In this document: positions 6,590 through 14,524 of the stretch, one piece after another
Position numbering within the stretch: the first letter of the stretch is position 1
How the letters are laid out: each line of letters opens with the position of its first letter
Assembly (NCBI GenBank): GCA_964529975.1
Contig: CAZGXW010000061.1
Coordinates: 1-15,457 of the forward strand
Direction: 5' to 3'
Source of the DNA: JADFMN01 sp964529975
GTDB taxonomy: Bacteria; Armatimonadota; Fimbriimonadia; Fimbriimonadales; Fimbriimonadaceae
DNA: 15,457 bases
Notes under the pieces: model-generated
Database searches by the model: none
Told to the model about the DNA's origin: nothing
What the model saw: the letters and a program-made list of their open reading frames with translations, nothing else
Translations under genes and position numbers: made by a program

Positions 6590-7684
6590 GGAGTGCCTTA
6601 CCTCTTCGAAAGCAGTGAGAAAACGGTCGACCTCGGCAGGGGTGCCGATGGTGACGCGGATGTGGTTGGGCATGTCGAAGACGTGGCCGGAGCGGACGAT
6701 GACGCCTTGGTGCATGAGCTTGTCTGCAACTTGCTTTGCATCACCGACCTCGATACAAACGAAGTTGGCGTGGGACTCGACCGTGTTGTGACCGAGCTCT
6801 TTCATGCGCGTGACGATCGTGGCCATTCCTTGCCTGTTCGTTACGAGCGTGTTCTTCAGGTGCTGTTCGTCCTTGAGGGCTGCGATCGCAGCGACCTGGG
6901 CGAGGGAGTTGACGTCGAACGGCTCGCGCACGCGGTTGTAAGCGTCAACGATCTCGAGCGGCGCGAAGCCGTAGCCGACGCGAATCCCAGCGAGTCCGTA
7001 GGACTTGCTAAACGTGCGCACGACGACGACCGGCCTTCCCTCGCGCACCCATTGGAGCGAATCGGGATAGCCCTCGACGTCCTTGGCAAACTCGTAGTAC
7101 GCCTCGTCGAGCACGAGCACCGCGCCCGCAGGAAGCGCAGCGATGAGCCGTTCGACGTCTTGCTGTTTGGTGAGCGTGCCCGTCGGGTTGTTCGGGTTTG
7201 CTAAGAAGACGAGGCGCGTTTCCGGCGTGATCGCTTCGACCATTGCGCCGATGTCGTGGCACCAGTTCTTGTCAAGAGGCACCTTGGCGCACTGGCTATC
7301 GGCGAGGTTCGCGGTGGCGGGGTAGCGGAGGAACGAGGGCCAACCCATGACTGCGCGGTGGTCAGGTCCATCGAGAAAGACTTGGCCGAGGACGTTGAGG
7401 ATCTCGTCGCTTCCGTTACCCAGAATGACGTGCTTTGCGTCGATCCCGACGTGCGCCGCGATAGCCTCTCGGACCTTGTGGCCACTTGCGTCCGGGTAGA
7501 TGTTCATGCCGCTTGTGGCGGCTTTGACCGCTTCGACGGCGAGGGGCGAAGGGCCGAGTGGGTTCTCGTTACTGGCGAGTTTGACGACGTCGGTGATTCC
7601 GAGCTCGCGTTGGACCTCCTCGATTGGCTTGCCCGGCGAATAGGGCGCCATTTTGAGGACGTTGGGTCGGACTCGGTACGGCAT
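6569..7684 (-). CDS. hisC: Histidinol-phosphate aminotransferase
   Basis: A 371-residue PLP-dependent class I/II aminotransferase that converts imidazole acetol phosphate and glutamate to histidinol phosphate in histidine synthesis. Landmarks from the ATG at 7684: SNENPLGPS near 38-46, NGSDE (90-94, cofactor phosphate), NPNNPTG (163-169), DEAYYEF (193-199), and the Schiff-base lysine Lys227 in TFSKSYGLAG. FVCIEVG and the FDMPNHIRVTIGT ending also fit HisC. An upstream in-frame ATG (7735) would add 17 residues, but it overlaps the start of the divergent peptidase, and the family normally begins near PNV/L..MAPY, so 7684 is preferred. The last nine or so residues (RHSAPSPSS) come from a REP-like repeat. 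No other his gene is nearby; a related aromatic or phenylalanine aminotransferase cannot be excluded. Confidence 0.9.
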   Translation of the reverse strand: MPYRVRPNVLKMAPYSPGKPIEEVQRELGITDVVKLASNENPLGPSPLAVEAVKAATSGMNIYPDASGHKVREAIAAHVGIDAKHVILGNGSDEILNVLGQVFLDGPDHRAVMGWPSFLRYPATANLADSQCAKVPLDKNWCHDIGAMVEAITPETRLVFLANPNNPTGTLTKQQDVERLIAALPAGAVLVLDEAYYEFAKDVEGYPDSLQWVREGRPVVVVRTFSKSYGLAGIRVGYGFAPLEIVDAYNRVREPFDVNSLAQVAAIAALKDEQHLKNTLVTNRQGMATIVTRMKELGHNTVESHANFVCIEVGDAKQVADKLMHQGVIVRSGHVFDMPNHIRVTIGTPAEVDRFLTAFEEVRHSAPSPSS

Positions 7685-7691
7685 CGCCTGG

Positions 7692-7697
7692 ATTGTG
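7692..7697 (-). promoter_or_regulatory. Near-consensus -10 CACAAT for hisC
   Basis: CACAAT on the minus strand is 7 nt before the preferred hisC ATG. It differs from TANNNT only at its first base. It lies in the 49-bp divergent spacer shared with the first M1 peptidase. Confidence 0.35.
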
Positions 7698-7721
7698 GCA
7701 CTCCGGTGGTTTGCGAACCAG

Positions 7722-7727
7722 TAGAAT
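7722..7727 (+). promoter_or_regulatory. Candidate -10 box TAGAAT for the first M1 peptidase
   Basis: TAGAAT is 6 nt before the ATG at 7734, with only CGCCCC between and therefore no ribosome binding site. It fits a leaderless start. No -35 is recognisable. Confidence 0.55.
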
Positions 7728-7733
7728 CGCCCC

Positions 7734-10061
7734 ATGCCCCTGCGCCGTGCGCTCTCCCTCGTCGTCGCGCTCCTTGCCGCCCTGTGTACTGCGGCGGACC
7801 GCGAGCGGACTTACGACCTCATCCATGTCGACTGGTCGCTCTCGTTCGACACGGACAAGGCCGCGATCTTCGGCGATGTGACGAACACGCTCGCGCCCTT
7901 CAAGGCGACGAACGAGATCGATTTGGACTGCGGGAAGTTGAACGTGCGGCGCGTGACGGTGAACGGACAGCCTGCCCAGTTCCGGCACACGGGCGAGACG
8001 CTGAAAGTCTTGCTCAACCAGCAGGCTTCAGCGGGCGAGCGGCTTGACATCCGCGTCGTGTACCACGGGCAGCCGACGGCGGGCGTTTACTTCGTTCCAG
8101 CGGCGCGAGCGTATCCGGCGACGACCGGCATGGTTTACACGCAGGGCGAGGCGGAGGACACGCGCTACTGGCTGCCGACTTGGGACTTCCCGAACGACAA
8201 GGCGACGACGACGGCGCACATTACGGTGAAGCCCGGCGAGTACGCGCTTTCGAACGGCGCGCTGGAGCGCGTCGACAAGCACGAGGATGGGTGGACCTAT
8301 CACTGGCGGATGCGCCAGCCGCACGTGACCTATCTGATCTCGTTCATCGTGGGCGAGTACGAGATCGGGACGGAGAAGTGGGACGGACTTGACGTGATGT
8401 GGCTGGTGCCGAAGGGCCTGCGCTCGATGGGCGAGTCATCGTTCGGCGGGACAGCGGACATGGTGCGCTTCTTCAGCACACTGACCGGCGTTCGGTATCC
8501 GTACGCGAAGTTCTCGCAGGCCGTTGTAAGCGATTACATGTTCGGCGGCATGGAGAACATCACGATGGTGACGAACACGATCGGCACCTTGCACGAAGCG
8601 TATGAGAAGCCGTTGGCCTCTTCCGAGGGTTTGGTCTTGCACGAACTCGCGCACCAGTGGTTCGGGGACACGGTGACGTGTCGCGACTGGTCGCACATCT
8701 GGACGAACGAAGGCTGGGCGTCGTTCTTGCCCGCGTTCTACGTGCGCGAGAAGCATGGGCAGGACGCTTACGAGTTGGCGCGCTACGGGACGCTGCAGGG
8801 CGCGCTAGGCGCGGCCCTTGGGTCGTCTCGGCCGATGGTCTCGGACGACTATCAGATCCCGATGGACATGTTCGACGGCAACGCCTATGGCGGCGGCGCG
8901 GCGCGCATGTTCATGTTGATGGACGTCTTGGGCGAGCCCGCCTTTTGGAAGGCGACCAAGGCGTACTTGGAACAGTACAAGTTCCAAAACGTGACGACGG
9001 AGGTCCTGTTCGCGTCGTTTGGGGCAAGTTCCGGCAAGGATCTGGAGCAGTTTCGGAAGCAGTGGTTCTATCAGGCAGGTGCGCCCCGCGTCACGGCGAC
9101 CCTCGAGGGGACGATTCTGACGCTTTCGCAGCGCGAGCCGCACTTTGCGGTCGATGTGCCGGTCGGCGTGTTCCGCGACGGTCGTTGGACGATGCACACT
9201 GCGAATCTCGAGGGCGCGTCGGTGACGATCGATCTCGGGCCGCTTTCTGGCGCGGCCGTGATGGTCGACCCTGAGGGCCGCTTGATGATGCAGATCGAGC
9301 GAGAGCCCGACGTTTCGAAAGAGGATGTTGCGGCGATGTTGCGGCTTTCTCCGAACGCAGCGACGAAGGCGCGTCTGATCCCACGCATGAACGGTTGGAC
9401 GACCGTCGAGAAGCAGGCCGTGTACAACTCGGAGCGGTCGGTGCCGGTGAAGGTCGCGATGCTTCAGGCGTTCGGGCGCGGTGACGAGGCCTTTTTGATT
9501 GCAGAGTCGCGTGTCGGCAACGCCGAGATCGCGGCCAACGCGACGATGCGGCTGTCCGCTTGCGAAATGACGCCCGAGGTATTGGTGCGACTGCGCGACG
9601 TGTGGGAGAACGACAAGAACCCACGGTTGCGGGCTGTGGCCGTGCGCGCGCTCGCAGGGGCGACGAAGGACAGTTCGCTCGCAGACAAAGCGTGGCAGAT
9701 CCAGTCGACGGACGAGGGGCTGCGCCTCTTCGCGCTCGAGTGGTGGGTCCTGAACGACCCGGACCGTGCGCGACAGGTCTGCATCCAGCAACTCAAGCAG
9801 CCTCTCAATGAGATCGTGCGTGTGGCGGCGATCCGTCACCTCGGCCGCCTGAAGGACGTCGCAGGTTCGCGAGAGGCGTACAACTTGTTGGTCGCGGTCA
9901 CGAAGGAAGGCTCTTTCGGCGCCCTGACTTCGGCGATCAACTCGCTCGTGCAGTTCGGCGACAAAGCGGCCCTTGCGGAGATCGAGCCACTGACGCAGCA
10001 CTCGCTGTTCATGGTTCGGCGCACGGCCGAGGGCGCGGTCGCGGCACTTCGAGCGCGTTAG
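7734..10061 (+). CDS. Secreted M1 family zinc aminopeptidase with HEAT-like C-terminal region (copy 1)
   Basis: A 775-residue exported metallopeptidase of the M1 (gluzincin) family. A signal peptide covers residues 1 to about 20 (Arg-Arg, then a hydrophobic stretch, cleavage near CTA-AD). An N-terminal beta domain runs to about 205. The catalytic domain has the exopeptidase motif GGMEN (271-275), zinc motif HELAH (303-307) with the third ligand Glu326 in NEGWAS, and a candidate catalytic Tyr385 in NAYGGGA. From about 540 the sequence becomes helical repeats (LRLSACEMTPEVLVRLRDVW, then ALAGATKDSS, AAIRHLGRLKD and others), as expected for HEAT-type domains that close over M1 active sites. The predicted activity is removal of N-terminal amino acids from peptides outside the cytoplasm. 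It is followed after 17 bp by a paralogue of the same length. It is divergent from hisC, with 49 bp between starts. Confidence 0.92.
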   Translation: MPLRRALSLVVALLAALCTAADRERTYDLIHVDWSLSFDTDKAAIFGDVTNTLAPFKATNEIDLDCGKLNVRRVTVNGQPAQFRHTGETLKVLLNQQASAGERLDIRVVYHGQPTAGVYFVPAARAYPATTGMVYTQGEAEDTRYWLPTWDFPNDKATTTAHITVKPGEYALSNGALERVDKHEDGWTYHWRMRQPHVTYLISFIVGEYEIGTEKWDGLDVMWLVPKGLRSMGESSFGGTADMVRFFSTLTGVRYPYAKFSQAVVSDYMFGGMENITMVTNTIGTLHEAYEKPLASSEGLVLHELAHQWFGDTVTCRDWSHIWTNEGWASFLPAFYVREKHGQDAYELARYGTLQGALGAALGSSRPMVSDDYQIPMDMFDGNAYGGGAARMFMLMDVLGEPAFWKATKAYLEQYKFQNVTTEVLFASFGASSGKDLEQFRKQWFYQAGAPRVTATLEGTILTLSQREPHFAVDVPVGVFRDGRWTMHTANLEGASVTIDLGPLSGAAVMVDPEGRLMMQIEREPDVSKEDVAAMLRLSPNAATKARLIPRMNGWTTVEKQAVYNSERSVPVKVAMLQAFGRGDEAFLIAESRVGNAEIAANATMRLSACEMTPEVLVRLRDVWENDKNPRLRAVAVRALAGATKDSSLADKAWQIQSTDEGLRLFALEWWVLNDPDRARQVCIQQLKQPLNEIVRVAAIRHLGRLKDVAGSREAYNLLVAVTKEGSFGALTSAINSLVQFGDKAALAEIEPLTQHSLFMVRRTAEGAVAALRAR

Positions 10062-10066
10062 ACAAG

Positions 10067-10072
10067 TAAACT
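10067..10072 (+). promoter_or_regulatory. Candidate -10 box TAAACT for the second M1 peptidase
   Basis: TAAACT is 6 nt before the ATG at 10079, in the 17-bp gap after the first M1 gene. The layout matches that of copy 1 (TAGAAT plus 6 nt), so the second gene may have its own leaderless transcript as well as read-through. Confidence 0.45.
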
Positions 10073-10078
10073 CCTGCA

Positions 10079-12406
10079 ATGGTCCGCAGGAGCCTGGTCT
10101 TTGTTGTTTCGCTGTTCATTGGCGCGTCTGCTCTTGCGCAGCCGCGGGAGCGCACGTACGACCTGCAGCACGTCGCGTTCAAGTTGTGGTTCAACGAGGA
10201 CCGACGGACGTTTGACGCCCAGGTGACGAACACGATCGTGCCGTTGGCGGACGGGACCAGGAGCGTTTGGTTCGATTCTCAGGGTTTGCAGATCAAGTCG
10301 GCCAGCGTGAACGGTCAGACCGCGGGCTTCCGCTTGGAGGGGACGCGTTTGCACGTCGATTTCCCTCGGGCGTTCAACAAAGGTGATAGGCTCGACGTGC
10401 TCGTCCGGTATTCGGGCAGGCCAACGGGCGGACTGTACTTCGTGCACGAGCGCGACGCTTGGCCGGCTCGTTCCTCGATGATCTACAGTAAGGGCGAGCC
10501 GGAGTACAACCGCCAGTGGCTCGTCACTTACGACTTCCCCGACGACAAGGCGACGAGCGAGGCGTGGATCGCGTGCAAACCTGGGTATACGGCGGTGAGC
10601 AACGGGATCCTTGTTGGTACTGACAGACAAGCGAACGAGTGGACGTACCACTGGAAGATGAACCAGCCGCACTCGACGTACCTGATCGCTTTCGCTGTCG
10701 CAAAGTACGGCAAGGAGGTCGAGTATGTTGGCGATCTTCCTGTCGAGTACTACTATCCCGAGGGCCTCGCCGACATGGGTCGCGCGTCGTTCGCGGGTAC
10801 GGCGAAGATGTTGGAGTACTTCAACCGGTTGACCGGCGTGCCATATCCGTTCGAGCGGTTCTCGCAGTTGGTCGTGGGCGTTTTTGTGACTGGCGGCATG
10901 GAGCACACGACGATGGTGACGAACAACATCTCGACGCTGCATTTGCCGTCGGAGCAACCGTTGGTTTCGTCGACCGGGCTTGTGGCGCACGAACTCGCGC
11001 ACCAGTGGTTCGGGGACGTGGTGACGTGTGCGACGTGGTCTCACATGTGGCTCAACGAGGGGTTCGCGTCGCTGTTGCCGGACTTTTGGACGCGGGAGTC
11101 GCAGGGATTGGGCGAGTTCGAACTGGATCGAAAATCGACGGTGTCGAGCGGGTTCTCGGCGTCGCGCACCGACCGCGCGCCTGTCGTTCTGCAGGACTAC
11201 GGATCGGACCCTGACCGGATGTTCCGTTCGCCCTCGTATTCCGGCGGTGGGGCGCGGATGCACATGTTGATCGACGTGATGGGGGAGGAGGCGTTCTGGA
11301 AAGGCGTCAAGCACTACTTGACGAAGCACAAGTTCCAAGCGGTGACGACGCGACAGTTCTTTGCGGCGATGGGCGAATCGAGCGGAATGTCGCTGGAGTG
11401 GTTTGAGAACCAGTGGTTCCATCGTGAGGGCGTGCCGATCCTCAACGCGACGGTCACGGGCAACCGTGTGACTTTGACGCAGCAAGAGTCGTGGCGGCTC
11501 GACGTGCCTGTGTGGCAGTTCAACGATGGCAAGTGGAGCGTGCACAAACTGGCGATCGATGGTGCCTCCGCATCGCTCGACCTTCCTGGGACGGGACCGG
11601 TGTTGATCGATCCGGAACGAAGAGTGATGGCGCAGATCAACGGATCGCCCGCGTTTCCCGACGAGTCTGCGCTCGCTGCGTACCGCGCGGCTCCTTCGGC
11701 GGCCGCCAGGGATACGTTGCTCGGCGCCATGCGGTCGGTGAGCGCTTCGGCGATCGACGGGCTCATGCGCGAAGAGAAGGTCGGAACGCTGCGCATACGC
11801 CTTGCGAACTTGTATCCGCGTGACGCCGTCGCGGCGTGGATCGCCCTTGTGGACGACGCCGACCGGCGGATCGCCAACTCTGCAGTGTCGAGGTTGGGCT
11901 CCGTGCCTTCTTCGCCCGAGGTCGTCGCGAAACTGCGGTCGGTGATGGAGACGGACACGAACCCTCGCATCCGGTTCTCTGCGCTTTCATCCTTGTACCG
12001 ACTGACGAACGATGCCTCTTTGGTCGACAGGGCGTGGCGTGCAGACGAGCCGATCGAGTCCTTCAAGACTTTCGCGCTCGACCAGTGGCAGAGGTCCGAT
12101 CCCGACCGCGTGAGGCAGATCTGCCTTGAGACGTTGAAGAGTTCGACGAACACGGCTCTACGCATGGACGCGACGCGCCGGCTTGGGACGCTCAAAGACG
12201 CGCCAGGCTCGCGAGAGGTCTACAACGCTCTAATAGCGATCGTGCGCGACCATGGCTCGAACCAGCCTCGCCTTGCCGCAGCGAACGCGCTGGCCCAGTA
12301 CGGCGACAAGGCTGCGCTGGAGCTCTTGCGGCCGCTCGCGAACGAGGGCAACACGCGGTTTGCGAACGCCGCGCGCGGGCCGATCGGTCGGCTAGAGCGA
12401 AGTTAG
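10079..12406 (+). CDS. Secreted M1 family zinc aminopeptidase with HEAT-like C-terminal region (copy 2)
   Basis: Paralogue of the preceding gene, also 775 residues. The signal peptide ends at ALA-Q (residues 18-21), and both mature proteins then begin with nearly the same RERTYDL..HV segment. The zinc site is intact: HELAH (304-308) and Glu327 in NEGFAS. The candidate catalytic tyrosine is Tyr387 in PSYSGGGA. The exopeptidase motif reads GGMEH (272-276) instead of GGMEN, a change next to the glutamate that holds the substrate N-terminus, so specificity may differ from copy 1. The C-terminal region (about 545-775) again shows helical repeats (VVAKLRSVMETDTNPRIR, then ALSSLYRLTNDAS, ATRRLGTLKDAPGSREVYNA). 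The gene converges on scoB and their stop codons interlock. Tandem duplication followed by divergence is the simplest explanation. Confidence 0.92.
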   Translation: MVRRSLVFVVSLFIGASALAQPRERTYDLQHVAFKLWFNEDRRTFDAQVTNTIVPLADGTRSVWFDSQGLQIKSASVNGQTAGFRLEGTRLHVDFPRAFNKGDRLDVLVRYSGRPTGGLYFVHERDAWPARSSMIYSKGEPEYNRQWLVTYDFPDDKATSEAWIACKPGYTAVSNGILVGTDRQANEWTYHWKMNQPHSTYLIAFAVAKYGKEVEYVGDLPVEYYYPEGLADMGRASFAGTAKMLEYFNRLTGVPYPFERFSQLVVGVFVTGGMEHTTMVTNNISTLHLPSEQPLVSSTGLVAHELAHQWFGDVVTCATWSHMWLNEGFASLLPDFWTRESQGLGEFELDRKSTVSSGFSASRTDRAPVVLQDYGSDPDRMFRSPSYSGGGARMHMLIDVMGEEAFWKGVKHYLTKHKFQAVTTRQFFAAMGESSGMSLEWFENQWFHREGVPILNATVTGNRVTLTQQESWRLDVPVWQFNDGKWSVHKLAIDGASASLDLPGTGPVLIDPERRVMAQINGSPAFPDESALAAYRAAPSAAARDTLLGAMRSVSASAIDGLMREEKVGTLRIRLANLYPRDAVAAWIALVDDADRRIANSAVSRLGSVPSSPEVVAKLRSVMETDTNPRIRFSALSSLYRLTNDASLVDRAWRADEPIESFKTFALDQWQRSDPDRVRQICLETLKSSTNTALRMDATRRLGTLKDAPGSREVYNALIAIVRDHGSNQPRLAAANALAQYGDKAALELLRPLANEGNTRFANAARGPIGRLERS

Positions 12407-13062
12407 ACGGGGACGGTCGTCAGGTTCTCGGCGACCGCAAACGCCGCCTCAGTCTTCGCCTTGACTTCGTCGAGCGTGACACCCTCGGCGAGCTCGATAA
12501 GTTTCAATCCCTTGCCGCGATCGACCTCGAACACGCACAGGTCGGTGATGACGAGATCGATGCACGCCTTTCCGGTGAGCGGAAGCGTGCAGTTGATCAG
12601 CACCTTTGATTCGCCTTCCTTGTTCGTATGGGCCATGACGACGACGACGCGCTTGACGCCCGCGACGAGGTCCATCGCTCCGCCCATGCCCTTGACGAGT
12701 TTGCCCGGAATCATCCAGTTGGCGATGTCGCCGTGCTCGCTGACTTCCATCGCCCCAAGGATGGCCAAATCGATGTGTCCACCGCGGATCATGCCGAACG
12801 AGTCGGCGCTGCTGAAGTAGGCGGTGCCGGGAATCTCGGTGATCGTCTGCTTGCCCGCGTTGATGAGGTCCGGGTCCTCCTCGCCTTCGAACGGGAACGG
12901 GCCCATGCCGAGCATGCCGTTCTCGCTCTGGAGAACGACCTCTACGCCGGCAGGGACGTAGTTCGCGACGAGCGTGGGGATGCCGATGCCCAGGTTGACG
13001 TAGTAGCCGTCGCGCAGTTCCTTTGCGGCGCGCATGGCGAGTTGTTCGCGGGTCAATGGCAT
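12403..13062 (-). CDS. scoB: 3-oxoacid CoA-transferase, subunit B
   Basis: The 219-residue beta subunit of a two-subunit family I CoA-transferase (succinyl-CoA:3-ketoacid or acetate:acetoacetate type), which moves CoA between acyl groups in ketone-body or short-chain fatty acid metabolism. The catalytic glutamate is Glu47 in QSENG, through which acyl-CoA transfer passes as a glutamyl-CoA thioester. GIGIPT (25-30), the GGHIDLAILGAMEVS block and GMGGAMDLVAG are typical of ScoB/AtoA. Length is normal. Its partner scoA is on the same strand but 741 bp upstream, across an oppositely oriented gene, so the usual scoA-scoB overlap is lost and scoB needs its own promoter. TACAAT lies 5 nt before the ATG. 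The gene converges on the second M1 peptidase; the TAA and TAG stops share two bases (12403-12406). Acceptor specificity is not determined. Confidence 0.93.
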   Translation of the reverse strand: MPLTREQLAMRAAKELRDGYYVNLGIGIPTLVANYVPAGVEVVLQSENGMLGMGPFPFEGEEDPDLINAGKQTITEIPGTAYFSSADSFGMIRGGHIDLAILGAMEVSEHGDIANWMIPGKLVKGMGGAMDLVAGVKRVVVVMAHTNKEGESKVLINCTLPLTGKACIDLVITDLCVFEVDRGKGLKLIELAEGVTLDEVKAKTEAAFAVAENLTTVPV

Positions 13063-13067
13063 GGCCT

Positions 13068-13077
13068 ATTGTATCCT
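13068..13077. promoter_or_regulatory. Overlapping divergent -10 boxes (scoB and L,D-transpeptidase)
   Basis: On the minus strand TACAAT (13073 down to 13068) is 5 nt before the scoB ATG. On the plus strand TATCCT (13072-13077) is 7 nt before the GTG at 13085. The two hexamers share two bases within a 22-bp spacer, so both promoters could not be used at once on one DNA molecule. No -35 is recognisable on either side. Confidence 0.5.
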
Positions 13078-13084
13078 TGAGGGC

Positions 13085-13807
13085 GTGAGGAGCGTGGGCT
13101 GGGTCGTTCTTCTTGTGTTGGCATTCGGTTGTCGGTCTTCGGGCGGCAGTGAGCGTGCGGCAACCGCCATCGAGCGTACCAAGCCAATCATCGAGAAGAA
13201 GGCCAAGGTCGCGCAGTTTGAGGGCGTACCAAAGCGAATCTACATCCGAGCGTTCAAGGCGGAGCGTACGGTCGAGATTTGGGGCGCGATCTCAAGCAAA
13301 GAGCCGATGCGGCTGGTCGCGACGTATCCGATCTTGGCGATGTCTGGTGGCCCCGGCCCAAAGAGGAAGGAAGGCGACAGGCAAGTGCCGGAAGGACTTT
13401 ACGAGATCGACCGGTTCAATCCGAACAGCTCGTACCACTTGTCGCTTGGACTGAACTACCCGAACACCTCGGACAAAGTCCGCTCCGATCTCGAGAAACC
13501 TGGGTTTGACATTTTCATCCACGGTAGCAACGTGAGCATAGGTTGCCTTGCGATGGGAGACCCGGCGATTGAGGAGATATGGACGTTTGCTACGTCGGCG
13601 CGCGAAGGGGGTCAGGGGCGTATCTCCGTCCACGTGTTTCCTTGCGAGATGACAGAGCGGAACCTCGCAGAGCTCAAGTCAGAGCATCGTGATCCTGAGT
13701 GGCACAAGTTGTGGGACGAAATCAGAGTCGCTTACGACAAGTTCGAAGCAACGCGCGTCGTTCCATCTTATCGGGTGGCACAAGATGGCGCGTACGTTGT
13801 CGACTAG
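13085..13807 (+). CDS. YafK-like L,D-transpeptidase catalytic-domain protein, probable lipoprotein
   Basis: A 240-residue protein with a YkuD-type catalytic domain. The signature HGSNVSIGCLAM (146-157) contains His146 and nucleophile Cys154. GPKRKEGDRQVPEGLYEI (91-108), NPNSSYHLSLGLNYPN (112-127) and the GQGRISVHVFPCEMTE segment resemble E. coli YafK (DpaA) more than YkuD itself. Such enzymes act on peptidoglycan cross-links or on protein attached to peptidoglycan. From the GTG at 13085 the N-terminus is a short hydrophobic segment ending LAFGC (Cys16) followed by a Ser/Gly-rich stretch. This looks like a lipoprotein signal, although the residue at -3 is Ala and the n-region is very short. 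The in-frame ATG at 13034 would lie inside scoB and place polar residues first, so GTG is preferred. TATCCT lies 7 nt upstream. The stop codon interlocks with that of scoA. Confidence 0.88.
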   Translation: MRSVGWVVLLVLAFGCRSSGGSERAATAIERTKPIIEKKAKVAQFEGVPKRIYIRAFKAERTVEIWGAISSKEPMRLVATYPILAMSGGPGPKRKEGDRQVPEGLYEIDRFNPNSSYHLSLGLNYPNTSDKVRSDLEKPGFDIFIHGSNVSIGCLAMGDPAIEEIWTFATSAREGGQGRISVHVFPCEMTERNLAELKSEHRDPEWHKLWDEIRVAYDKFEATRVVPSYRVAQDGAYVVD

Positions 13808-14505
13808 GTTCTGGGCCTGGTAGTGGCACGTTCGATTCGTTTTTCGTATCGTTGGCCCTTGATGATTCGGTCGACAAAGATCGAAGGAGTATGGATCTCG
13901 TCGCCACTGATCTGGCCAATCTCCACAAGGTCTTCGACTTCGGCCACCGTGACCTTGGCGGCTGTCGCCATCATCGGGTTGAAGTTGCGGGCCGTCTTGT
14001 TGAACTGCAGGTTGCCCCATCGGTCGCCGCGCTGTGCCTTAACGATGGCCAGGTCTGCGAAGAGGCCCGTCTCCAAGACGTACATCTCGCCGTTGATCTC
14101 GCGCGTCTCCTTGCCGTCGGCGATGATCGTTCCGTACCCCGTGCGCACGAAGAACGCGGGGATGCCTGCGCCGCCGGCGCGGATTCGTTCGGCGAGCGTG
14201 CCTTGGGGATTGAACTCGAGCTCGAGTTCGCCGTTCAGATACTGCCGTTCGAACTCCTCGTTCTCCCCGACGTAACTGGACACCATCTTCTTAATCTGCC
14301 GAGTCTGCAACAGGAGGCCCATTCCAAAGTCGTCGACGCCGCAGTTGTTGCTAATGACGGTGATGTCCTTGACCCCCGAATCGCGCACAGCGACGATGAG
14401 GTTCTCCGGGATTCCGCACAGGCCGAACCCACCTGACATGATCGTCATGCCGTCGACGAGCAGGCCGTCGAGCGCGGACTTTGCGTCGTTATAGACCTTG
14501 TTCAT
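13804..14505 (-). CDS. scoA: 3-oxoacid CoA-transferase, subunit A
   Basis: The 233-residue alpha subunit that pairs with ScoB. The glycine-rich segment SGGFGLCGIP (24-33), the SNNCGVDDFGMG block near 52-63, ELEFNPQGTLAERIRAGGAGIPAFF, and the NFNPMMATAAKVTVAEVE segment are hallmarks of ScoA/AtoD. Length is normal and the frame is intact. The ATG at 14505 is preceded at 5 nt by TAGGAT and has no Shine-Dalgarno. It is 36 bp downstream of the receiver-like gene on the same strand. Its TAG stop and the TAG of the convergent transpeptidase gene are read from the same four bases CTAG (13804-13807). Any transcript that runs on towards scoB would be antisense to the transpeptidase gene. Confidence 0.93.
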   Translation of the reverse strand: MNKVYNDAKSALDGLLVDGMTIMSGGFGLCGIPENLIVAVRDSGVKDITVISNNCGVDDFGMGLLLQTRQIKKMVSSYVGENEEFERQYLNGELELEFNPQGTLAERIRAGGAGIPAFFVRTGYGTIIADGKETREINGEMYVLETGLFADLAIVKAQRGDRWGNLQFNKTARNFNPMMATAAKVTVAEVEDLVEIGQISGDEIHTPSIFVDRIIKGQRYEKRIERATTRPRT

Positions 14506-14510
14506 CTCTG

Positions 14511-14516
14511 ATCCTA
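14511..14516 (-). promoter_or_regulatory. Candidate -10 box TAGGAT for scoA
   Basis: TAGGAT on the minus strand is 5 nt before the scoA ATG and fits TANNNT. Its own upstream region is the GAGTC heptad repeat (14525-14552). Confidence 0.5.
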
Positions 14517-14524
14517 TGTTACTG

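Noticed and set aside
7685..7735. hisC start at the ATG at 7735
   Set aside because: It would cross the divergent M1 start and add 17 residues (MGRFYWF...) not seen at the beginning of this family.
10058..11545. 495-codon open frame on the minus strand inside the second M1 gene
   Set aside because: Arg, His and Pro-rich shadow sequence with no recognisable motif; the plus strand codes for an intact peptidase.
13034..13084. L,D-transpeptidase start at the ATG at 13034
   Set aside because: It would overlap scoB by 29 bp and bury the lipoprotein-like segment behind polar residues; the GTG at 13085 has the TATCCT box at 7 nt.
12403..14505. scoA/scoB as decayed pseudogenes after the insertion
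   Set aside because: Both frames are full length, with the catalytic Glu47 of ScoB and the glycine-rich segment of ScoA intact.
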